From the NCBI GenBank assembly GCA_002470695.1, contig DKNM01000003.1, positions 37,761 through 44,733 of the forward strand: a DNA stretch of 6,973 bases, read 5' to 3'. The notes under the pieces were generated by a model, which was given only the letters and a program-made list of their open reading frames with translations, ran no database searches and had not been told where the DNA came from. The position numbers were made by a program, and so were the translations under genes. Position 1 is the first letter of the stretch; each line of letters begins with the position of its first letter. Source of the stretch: Candidatus Neomicrothrix sp. UBA7388. Lineage in GTDB: Bacteria > Actinomycetota > Acidimicrobiia > Acidimicrobiales > Poriferisodalaceae. This document shows, piece after piece, positions 1-5,402 of the stretch.

Positions 1-567
1 GCGATGGAGGTTCCCGACACACCGGTCGTTTTCTCGAAATATCCGTCGTGTATTTCAGGGCCCTTCAACGACGTGGAGTTACGCGCGTCGCGAGGTGACT
101 ATGAAGCTGAGCTAGTGGTCGTGATCGGTCGTCGCACTAGGGATGTGACATCCGCAGAGAGCTGGTCTCATGTCGCTGGATTGATGGCTGGTCAAGATAT
201 TTCTGATAGAGAACTCCAGATGGCTGCAAAGCCACCGCATTTCGGTCTGGGCAAGTCGCGCGATACATACGGGCCAACTGGCCCAGCGTTGGTTTCTACC
301 GACAGCTTCGCCGATCCGGACGATCTGAGAATTCAATGCCACATTAACGGGGTCCTTCGTCAGGACGCGCGGACCAGCCGTCTTATCTTTGACATTCCTC
401 ACCTAGTTAGCTACATATCTGCGATCCTTACTCTGGAGCCTGGAGATCTGATCTTTACGGGTACCCCGTCGGGAGTGGGCATGGCGGATGGTCGATTCTT
501 GGTGCCGGGGGACTCCATCCGCACCACGATTGAGGGCATTGGTCACATGGAAAACATGTGCCGGTGA
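1..567 (+). CDS. FAH-family hydrolase/isomerase, C-terminal part (5' end outside window)
   Basis: This is the 3' part of a fumarylacetoacetate hydrolase (FAH) superfamily gene. The frame is open from base 1 and stops with TGA at 565-567, so the true start lies upstream. Numbering from the ATG at base 4, the core shows YEAELVVVIG (residues 33-42), whose E34 and E36 match the family's divalent-metal ligands. GQDISDREL (63-71) supplies the third ligand aspartate, and GKSRDTYGPTGPAL (83-96) is the substrate-loop segment. LEPGDLIFTGTPSGVG (143-158), then FLVPGD and IEGIGHMEN, complete the C-terminal signature. Family members hydrolyse or isomerise acylpyruvates and related 2-oxo acids in the cytoplasm, for example fumarylpyruvate, or 2-hydroxyhepta-2,4-dienedioate in the HpaG/HpcE branch. 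The exact substrate cannot be read here. All core motifs are intact, so an active enzyme is likely. The downstream overlapping MFS gene suggests that its substrate, or a precursor, is imported. Confidence 0.93.
   Translation, partial: AMEVPDTPVVFSKYPSCISGPFNDVELRASRGDYEAELVVVIGRRTRDVTSAESWSHVAGLMAGQDISDRELQMAAKPPHFGLGKSRDTYGPTGPALVSTDSFADPDDLRIQCHINGVLRQDARTSRLIFDIPHLVSYISAILTLEPGDLIFTGTPSGVGMADGRFLVPGDSIRTTIEGIGHMENMCR
558..567 (+). other. Stop/start overlap coupling the FAH and MFS genes
   Basis: The FAH reading frame ends at the TGA at 565-567. Two in-frame GTG codons can start the MFS gene: 558-560 and 564-566. The second forms a GTGA overlap of 4 bases with the stop. No strong Shine-Dalgarno sequence precedes either codon; only a weak GGAA lies upstream. 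Initiation is therefore probably by reinitiating ribosomes that have just finished the FAH gene. The overlap itself is seen directly; coupling is inferred. Confidence 0.6.
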
Positions 568-1955
568 AAAGCTTGAACTCGCGATCTTCCTTAACTGTTG
601 TGCTCATAGCCGGCTGTTTCGCTACCGCTATCACTATGGGCGTTCGCGCAACGATGGGTATCTACCTTGATCCCATTTCGACAGAGCTCGGCATGAGCAC
701 CGGCGCTTTTGGATTAGCGATCGCTATTCAGAATTTGGTTTGGGGACTCGGTCAGCCGATAGCGGGCGCGGTCGCTGATAAGTATGGCTCTGGACGAGTT
801 TTGATATCCGGTGGCACACTTTACGCCTTCGGCCTATTCCTTGCCGCGAATTCAAACTCGACGACGGAAATAACCTTTAGCCTCGGTGTTCTCACCGGCT
901 TGGGACTTGCGGGGTTTAGTTTTGCCGTGATCTTGGCTGCGGTCGGACGTTTGGTAGACGAAAGCAAACGGACGATGGCCTTAGCCATAACCACTGCCTT
1001 CGGTTCAGTCGGCCAATTTTTCTTGGTCCCTACTGTTCAGGCGTTTATTGATAGCGCTGGCTGGCGCAAGAGTTTTGCGCTCGGCGTTGTGCTCGTCTTT
1101 GCGGCGGTGGCCGCCGTGAGGCCACTTCGAAGCGCTAGCGGTAACAGAGGCGTAGAAGAGACTACTGGTACGGGTAGGCAGACGTTACGTAGGGCTTTCC
1201 GCCATCGTGGCTACATGCTTCTTTTGACAGCGTTCTTTGTCTGTGGATTTCACGTCACGTTTATTGCGGTGCACTTACCGAAGTATTTGGAAGACCTTGG
1301 CCAGAGCACGCGCGTCGCAGCATTGGCGCTCGCGTCGATTGGTCTCTTCAATATCGCAGGGACAATAGGCATCGGTTGGCTCGGTAGTAGATATAGCAAT
1401 ACAGCTTTGCTGGCTGCTTTGTACGCCGGCAGAGCGGTTGTGTTTTCTGCTGTGGTTGTGATCCCAATGTCGGCGCCGGTCGCTTTAATCGGGGGCGCCG
1501 CATTGGGTCTCGTGTGGCTTGCTACTGTGCCGCTGACGTCGGCGGTTGTATTGAAGCAATTTGGCCCGGAGCACGCTGGATTGTTATTTGGATTTGTGTT
1601 CCTAAGTCATCAAATAGGCGCGTTCATTGGAACTTTCGGTGCTGGGGTTTACCGGGATGCTTACGGTTCGTACAGAGGGTTTTGGTGGATAGCGGTATTT
1701 CTGTCGATCTGCGCTGCGATCATGCATTTGTATATCGACGAAGAGCCGGGTGGTGCTCCGATGAGCTCTCAGAGGCTTCGAAACTGGGTCACTTCACCGA
1801 AGGTAAAGACCCTTGGAGGCGCTGCGTCAGTAATAGTCCTTTTGGTAGCGCTTGGAGCGTGGCGTTTTTCTGCGATTCTTGCTGACCCCACGGTGCAGGT
1901 AGAGGAGGCAGCATTTTTCTGCGCACTTCATATCCCGGGAGGGCCCCTGGGTTAA
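558..1955 (+). CDS. MFS transporter with an extra C-terminal hydrophobic segment
   Basis: A 465-residue major facilitator superfamily permease of the inner membrane. Hydrophobic helices begin almost at the N-terminus (residues 12-30) and run as two groups of six. They are separated by a hydrophilic central loop at about 190-218 rich in Arg, Gly and Thr. The MFS motif A is recognisable in the first cytoplasmic loop as GAVADKYGSGR (70-80), with a weaker second-half copy GWLGSRYSN (273-281). The overall pattern resembles the oxalate/formate antiporter and monocarboxylate-transporter-like group, which suggests a carboxylate substrate, but this is inference. Twelve helices are used up by about residue 393. 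A tail follows that contains another hydrophobic stretch at 419-437 and a polar end; most relatives stop near 400-420. The start is GTG at 558 or GTG at 564; the latter gives a 4-base overlap with the FAH gene. The two genes are probably one transcript. Confidence 0.88.
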   Translation: MPVKSLNSRSSLTVVLIAGCFATAITMGVRATMGIYLDPISTELGMSTGAFGLAIAIQNLVWGLGQPIAGAVADKYGSGRVLISGGTLYAFGLFLAANSNSTTEITFSLGVLTGLGLAGFSFAVILAAVGRLVDESKRTMALAITTAFGSVGQFFLVPTVQAFIDSAGWRKSFALGVVLVFAAVAAVRPLRSASGNRGVEETTGTGRQTLRRAFRHRGYMLLLTAFFVCGFHVTFIAVHLPKYLEDLGQSTRVAALALASIGLFNIAGTIGIGWLGSRYSNTALLAALYAGRAVVFSAVVVIPMSAPVALIGGAALGLVWLATVPLTSAVVLKQFGPEHAGLLFGFVFLSHQIGAFIGTFGAGVYRDAYGSYRGFWWIAVFLSICAAIMHLYIDEEPGGAPMSSQRLRNWVTSPKVKTLGGAASVIVLLVALGAWRFSAILADPTVQVEEAAFFCALHIPGGPLG

Positions 1956-1968
1956 GGCGACCGCCTTA
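1953..1968. terminator. Palindrome holding both convergent stop codons; possible bidirectional terminator
   Basis: TAAGGCG (1953-1959) and CGCCTTA (1962-1968) are perfect inverted repeats around AC. The left arm contains the TAA of the MFS gene. The right arm is the reverse complement of the TAA of the convergent CoA-transferase gene. A realistic RNA hairpin would have six base pairs and a GACC loop on either strand. No run of T follows on either side, so if it terminates transcription it is weak or not of the classical Rho-independent type. It may equally be only a consequence of close convergent packing. Confidence 0.35.
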
Positions 1969-3174
1969 CCAAGCCCCGCGTTCTCGAAGTGCTTCTAGCT
2001 CTTCCCACCCGTAACCAGCTTCGACAAGGACCATCTCGGTGTCTTGTCCGAGTTGCGGCGCTTCAATGCCATGCCGAGTCGGCGTATCAGACATTTGGAT
2101 CGGGCAGCCAACGACGTTAACCCTGCCAAATACGGGATGCTCTTCCTCGACGATATAGCCGTTAGCAAAGGACTGCGGGTCGGCCGCTACCTGGTCGTGT
2201 GAACGGACGGGGGAGAATCGTTGTCCTTCTGCGCTGAGACGCTCGTTCCATTCAGCGGTAGTTCGCTGTTGGAAGATGGCTATGAAATCTTTTCTCATCT
2301 CGCGAGCGATTTCCTTTGTAACCCAGTAGGTGTTGTACGTAGAGTGGTTAACCCATTCCGGTCGCTCGATAGCCCTGCACATTCCTTCCCAAAGGTGTTC
2401 AGGGCACCCCGCCACGGCGAGCGCCCCATCGGCTGTCGGAAATACACCATAAAGCGCATGCACCAGTGGATGGCCGCCATTGGATCGGCCGGCTAACTCT
2501 CCTGTAAGGAAATAGTGAGTGTACTCAGGGGCCTGCATCCAAATTTGGCCGCCAAGGAGACTGACATCTACACGCTGGCCTCGGCCTGTGCGTTCTCGTG
2601 CGAACAACGCTGCGAGAATCCCGGTTTGAAGATTCTGGGATCCGCAATGGTCAGCTAACAGAGAAGCAACAGTTGTTGCGGGTTCGCCGTCATTTCCGAT
2701 CCCAGCGATGACTCCACCAGCGGCCTCTCCGACGATGTCAGCACCTTCCCGAAGAGCGTCTGGTCCGGTGGGTCCGAGAAAACTTCCTGCTGCCCAAATC
2801 ACGCCGGGGTTGATAGCTGCGAGATCTTCATATCCGAGCCCCCAACCTTCAAGAGTTCCTGGCTGAAAGTTAGAAAGGACGACGTCCGAGATTTCAACAA
2901 GTTTCAAGAAAGCTTCTTTGCCGGCTTCGGTGCGCAGGTCAAGAGTCACTGAGCGCTTTCCTCGGTTGCATGCCTCCCAGAAAACAGAGGTTCCCAATTC
3001 CTCGACGATTCCTACGTGGCGCCCCATGTCTCCAATCTCTGGAAGTTCGATTTTCAGCACTTCAGCGCCCAAGTCATGCAGCATGGCAGCTGCCTGTGGA
3101 CCTTGAACCAATGTGGATAAATCCAATACTCGTATACCGTCTAACGCTCCCGACATTTCAACCCCATCTGTCAT
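1966..3174 (-). CDS. CaiB/BaiF family III CoA-transferase
   Basis: A 402-residue cytoplasmic protein of the family III CoA-transferases (CaiB, Frc formyl-CoA transferase, BaiF; alpha-methylacyl-CoA racemase shares the fold). These move CoA between carboxylic acids, or racemise acyl-CoAs. Visible family motifs in order are GIRVLDLS (13-20), DLGAEVLKIE (34-43), NRGKRSVTLDLR (70-81), SNFQPGTLEGWGLGYEDL (101-118), and ILAALFARERTGRGQRVDVS from about residue 185. D175 in LLADHCGSQ sits where the catalytic Asp of Frc and CaiB (Asp169) is expected, so the protein should be catalytic. The length is normal for the family. The start is ATG at 3174-3172; a second ATG at 3156-3154 (residue 7) would give the more typical MSGALDGIRVLDL beginning and has GGGG six bases upstream. 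The gene is transcribed alone, divergent from the lipid kinase. The acid and CoA donor cannot be predicted, but the FAH and MFS genes nearby fit acid catabolism. Confidence 0.94.
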   Translation of the reverse strand: MTDGVEMSGALDGIRVLDLSTLVQGPQAAAMLHDLGAEVLKIELPEIGDMGRHVGIVEELGTSVFWEACNRGKRSVTLDLRTEAGKEAFLKLVEISDVVLSNFQPGTLEGWGLGYEDLAAINPGVIWAAGSFLGPTGPDALREGADIVGEAAGGVIAGIGNDGEPATTVASLLADHCGSQNLQTGILAALFARERTGRGQRVDVSLLGGQIWMQAPEYTHYFLTGELAGRSNGGHPLVHALYGVFPTADGALAVAGCPEHLWEGMCRAIERPEWVNHSTYNTYWVTKEIAREMRKDFIAIFQQRTTAEWNERLSAEGQRFSPVRSHDQVAADPQSFANGYIVEEEHPVFGRVNVVGCPIQMSDTPTRHGIEAPQLGQDTEMVLVEAGYGWEELEALRERGAW

Positions 3175-3196
3175 AGAAGATTATGAACACGATAAT
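3168..3196 (+). promoter_or_regulatory. Candidate sigma70-type promoter for the lipid kinase gene
   Basis: CTGTCA at 3168-3173 matches four of six bases of the -35 consensus. GATAAT at 3191-3196 matches five of six of the -10 consensus, and the spacer is 17 bases. Transcription would begin near 3203, downstream of the ATG codons at 3183 and 3195 and upstream of the GTG at 3249. This agrees with the GTG being the real start. On the opposite strand CATAAT (3184-3179 read in reverse) lies just ahead of the CoA-transferase ATG, but with no good -35. Motif matches in AT-richer spacers arise easily by chance, so this is tentative. Confidence 0.33.
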
Positions 3197-3237
3197 GATG
3201 TTCTCTGACACAATTGCCCACGTCACCGTAGCAATCC

Positions 3238-3251
3238 GAGGGTCTCCTGTG
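3238..3251 (+). promoter_or_regulatory. Shine-Dalgarno site that favours the GTG start of the lipid kinase
   Basis: GAGGG at 3238-3242 is followed by a six-base spacer and GTG at 3249-3251. The upstream in-frame ATG at 3183 has only a weak GAAG before it and lies eight bases from the divergent CoA-transferase start, leaving no room for a promoter or leader. The site supports initiation at 3249. Confidence 0.55.
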
Positions 3252-4172
3252 AACCAAACCGAGTATGAAAGCGAGAATGAGGTCGTTTTGATTACGAACC
3301 CAGCCGCTAACAGGGGCCAAGCTGCAAAAGTCGGACGAGAAGTACTCGCAATATTAGAAGCGAAGGGGGTCAAGGTGCGGCACGAGATACCTGCCTCTCC
3401 TGCTGGGACCAGATTAGCTGCAGAGCAGGTAGCTAACAGCGGTGGCAGACTTATTGCCTGCGGCGGCGACGGATTAATTCATTTAGTTGCGCAAGAGATA
3501 GCAGGCTCCGCTGCCACTCTTGGGGTGATCCCAGCCGGAAGTGGCAACGACTTCGCTTCCGCCCTTGGTCTATCTTCCGATCTCAATAGAGCGCTTCAAG
3601 CTGCTCTTTCCCCTGCAGGTCAGGTGGACGTGCTCCAGTTAGAGAGCGAGAGCGGTCGACGGGCAATAGGTGTGACAATCGCGACCGCAGGCTTTTCTGC
3701 AAAAGTCAACGTTCGAGCAGACAATATGCGTTGGCCCAAGGGTTCGAGTCGCTACACGATAGCCACACTCAGAGAGTTGTTGAATTTGGAACGCTACGAA
3801 CTCGAGTTACGAGTTGACGGGACAGAAATTGGCGGCGTCTGTCTAATGGTTGCCATAGCGAACACGCATTCATTTGGTGGTGGTATGAAGATAGCCCCTG
3901 CAGCGGATTCCACGGATGGCGTCGCTGAAATAGTGATAGTTCGCGACACCCGAGCGCTTACATTGCTAAGGATGCTTCCCAAGACCTTTAACGGTAGCCA
4001 CGTAGACCATCCGGCAATTGAGTTGTTTCGGGGCTCCGACATCGAACTTGGCCTTCGGCCCCTTAATTCGGAGATGGCGTGCCAACTGAGATCGGATGGC
4101 GAAGACGTGGGTTCGCTGCCTCAAACGGTTACGGTTACGTCGGCAGGATTGCACGTAGCAGGTTGTCTCTAG
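3249..4172 (+). CDS. Diacylglycerol kinase-family lipid kinase (DagK/YegS/Rv2252-like)
   Basis: A 307-residue protein of the DAGK catalytic family, which transfers the ATP gamma-phosphate to diacylglycerol or a related lipid at the inner face of the membrane. With GTG 3249 as residue 1, the fold begins with VVLITNPAANRG (12-23). The nucleotide loop GGDGLIHLV follows at 72-80, then PAGSGNDFASALG (95-107), and SFGGGMKIAPAADSTDG (208-224) in the C-terminal sandwich. SDGEDVG (282-288) supplies the usual DGE. Most family members have GGDGT; here Leu replaces Thr, as in GGDG-M/L-V variants I recall from actinobacterial diacylglycerol kinases such as M. tuberculosis Rv2252, which is linked to phosphatidic acid and phosphatidylinositol mannoside supply. 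An in-frame ATG at 3183 would add 22 residues (329 total), but these do not resemble the family and lack a good ribosome site. Sphingoid or other lipids remain possible substrates. The small membrane protein gene follows after 34 bases and is probably co-transcribed. Confidence 0.88.
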   Translation: MNQTEYESENEVVLITNPAANRGQAAKVGREVLAILEAKGVKVRHEIPASPAGTRLAAEQVANSGGRLIACGGDGLIHLVAQEIAGSAATLGVIPAGSGNDFASALGLSSDLNRALQAALSPAGQVDVLQLESESGRRAIGVTIATAGFSAKVNVRADNMRWPKGSSRYTIATLRELLNLERYELELRVDGTEIGGVCLMVAIANTHSFGGGMKIAPAADSTDGVAEIVIVRDTRALTLLRMLPKTFNGSHVDHPAIELFRGSDIELGLRPLNSEMACQLRSDGEDVGSLPQTVTVTSAGLHVAGCL

Positions 4173-4206
4173 CGCAGAGAACCTGAGTTAGGTAGAAGTT
4201 TCACTC

Positions 4207-4527
4207 ATGGCGAATACTGATTCGTCGGCGATAACAGACGCCGATACCAGAACATTCAGCTTGTCTATGGTGATATCGGGCGTTCGATGTGGCTTGACGT
4301 ACGTGATTTTGCCCTTCTTTGCCCCGCTAGTGGGCATTGGTTCAGGCGTCGGACCATGGGTAGGGTTACCCCTCGGCCTAGTCGCTATCGGTGCAAACAT
4401 GTTTAGCCTCAACAGGTTTTGGTCCCGAAACCACAAGTGGAAATGGCCGATGACTCTAATCAACGTCTCGGTAATAGTGCTTCTCTCGGCGTTAGTGTTC
4501 GGCGATCTACGCGAATTAGCGGGTTGA
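4207..4527 (+). CDS. Small three-helix membrane protein of unknown function
   Basis: A 106-residue protein with a polar N-terminus (1-20) and three hydrophobic helices at about 22-42, 50-69 and 82-99. Between helices two and three is a basic aromatic loop, NRFWSRNHKWKWP (69-81). By the positive-inside rule this loop is cytoplasmic, so the N-terminus is inside and the C-terminus outside. Segments GVRCGLTYVILPFFAPL (25-41) and GVGPWVGLPLGLVAIG (47-62) look conserved and resemble small membrane proteins I recall from Actinomycetota. I cannot attach a function. There is no signal peptide and no catalytic motif. The start ATG at 4207 is preceded by an AGGTAGAAG stretch that may serve as a ribosome site. 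The gene follows the lipid kinase by 34 bases on the same strand and converges on the MetF-like gene with 22 bases between the stops. Position suggests a membrane-lipid related role, which is inference only. Confidence 0.8.
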   Translation: MANTDSSAITDADTRTFSLSMVISGVRCGLTYVILPFFAPLVGIGSGVGPWVGLPLGLVAIGANMFSLNRFWSRNHKWKWPMTLINVSVIVLLSALVFGDLRELAG

Positions 4528-4549
4528 TATCGGCTATTGCCAGCCTGCT

Positions 4550-5389
4550 TTAAGGGTTTAAGAGTTTTTCCCGCCAAGCAATTGTGCTTTCAATCTGGTT
4601 GAACGTAAAAACGTGCAAATCTTCGATACCAAGCCCGCTCAGCTTAGGACCTAAAGGATCTAGTAGCTGACGCGGGTTGTATCCCCCTGGGGCTAAGAGT
4701 TTGAGCACCGTGCCACGGTTCTTCTTTAGAAAGCGGAGAGAGGTTCCTACGCCAAGTCGCGCGCCAATCTTTAGGAGCTTCGCTGTATCAACTGCCCCGG
4801 GTAAGCCTAGGTGGATGGGGAGGGTTAAGCCGTTCTCGCGCTCGGCGCTGAGCCACTGTGATACCGCTGTCGGATCGAAGCACATCTGCGTGGCCGCATA
4901 ACCAGAAATGTTTGATTCGCCTAGCAGCTGTTGTTTTCTGTGGAGAGCCGTTGAGAGGTCCTTGTTGCTAATCATTGCATGGCCATCTGGATAAGAGCTG
5001 ACGCCGATCCGTGTAATGGAGTGGTCCATTTCGAGTATTCGCTCTAGGACTTCGATTGAGTCCTGAAAAGGCCCAAAGGGCGTCGGCGCATCACCGCCGA
5101 CCAAGAAAAGTTCAGATGTGCCCAGGTGCGGCAGTTGATCGATGAGCGATTGCAGATGCTCTGGACCGTTGATCATTCGAGCTGCGAGGTGAGGAACTGG
5201 AGTCATCCCCATTTCCGTTAAGCGACGACTTAGCTCCCAGGTGTCCTCCAGCGTTTTAGTGGGAGACGCAGTTACTGAAACAGTTGACCCTGGGGGCAGG
5301 AACTCGAGTTGGGATTCCAGGTTCTTTAATGGAATTAATTCAAGCTTTGCTGTTTCTAACAAGGAGGCATAATGCTTTAGTTTTTTCAT
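4550..5389 (-). CDS. Methylenetetrahydrofolate reductase-like protein (MetF family)
   Basis: A 279-residue cytoplasmic protein of the MTHFR family, whose classical members reduce 5,10-methylene-THF to 5-methyl-THF with FAD in a TIM barrel. Family landmarks are E17 in AKLELIP, at the place of the catalytic Glu of FEFFPP in E. coli MetF. PHLAAR (66-71) follows, then LVGGD (96-100) with D100 at the position of the flavin-tuning Asp120 of E. coli, YPDGHA (133-138), TQMCFD (167-172) and FTFNQIESTIAW (261-272). Sequence between these is far from classical MetF: the FEFFPP motif is degenerate and YPEGHP is altered. It fits a divergent MetF-like subgroup often found beside folate one-carbon genes. 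It may run as reductase, or in reverse to oxidise methyl-THF from a demethylase. The start ATG at 5389-5387 lies 13 bases after the fhs stop with GAGGG close upstream, so the two genes are probably one operon. Function as a folate enzyme is likely; direction and cofactor are not visible. Confidence 0.85.
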   Translation of the reverse strand: MKKLKHYASLLETAKLELIPLKNLESQLEFLPPGSTVSVTASPTKTLEDTWELSRRLTEMGMTPVPHLAARMINGPEHLQSLIDQLPHLGTSELFLVGGDAPTPFGPFQDSIEVLERILEMDHSITRIGVSSYPDGHAMISNKDLSTALHRKQQLLGESNISGYAATQMCFDPTAVSQWLSAERENGLTLPIHLGLPGAVDTAKLLKIGARLGVGTSLRFLKKNRGTVLKLLAPGGYNPRQLLDPLGPKLSGLGIEDLHVFTFNQIESTIAWREKLLNP

Positions 5390-5392
5390 AAG

Positions 5393-5397
5393 CCCTC
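5393..5397 (-). promoter_or_regulatory. Closely spaced Shine-Dalgarno of the MetF-like gene
   Basis: On the minus strand GAGGG (5397-5393) is followed by only CTT before the ATG at 5389. This spacer of three is shorter than usual but still compatible with initiation. The site fills the 13-base gap after the fhs stop codon, which suggests translation in tandem from one mRNA. Confidence 0.45.
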
Positions 5398-5402
5398 GCC
5401 CA

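Noticed and set aside
1901..1908. AGAGGAGG near the end of the MFS gene as a ribosome site for a hidden downstream gene
   Set aside because: No start codon with an open plus-strand frame follows; the next coding sequence is on the minus strand.
2221..2496. Open frame of 91 codons on the plus strand inside the CoA-transferase gene
   Set aside because: It lies fully opposite a gene with strong family motifs and encodes no recognisable domain; a shadow frame.
3183..3248. N-terminal extension of the lipid kinase from ATG 3183
   Set aside because: Poor ribosome site, only eight bases from the divergent start, and residues unlike the family N-terminus; GTG 3249 is better supported.
4528..4549. 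Possible terminator between the small membrane protein gene and the MetF-like gene (GGCT...AGCC)
   Set aside because: The stem is only four base pairs with no T-tract; too weak to call on either strand.
5361..5380. A textbook Shine-Dalgarno (AAGGAGG, 5361-5367) and ATG (5372-5374) on the plus strand
   Set aside because: The frame reads ATG CTT TAG and stops after two codons, and the site lies within the MetF-like gene on the other strand. It is the chance complement of codons for an Ala-Ser-Leu stretch.
5378..5390. T-rich run on the plus strand as a terminator tail
   Set aside because: It is the complement of the Met-Lys-Lys-Leu-Lys start of the MetF-like gene, has no stem before it, and no plus-strand gene ends nearby.
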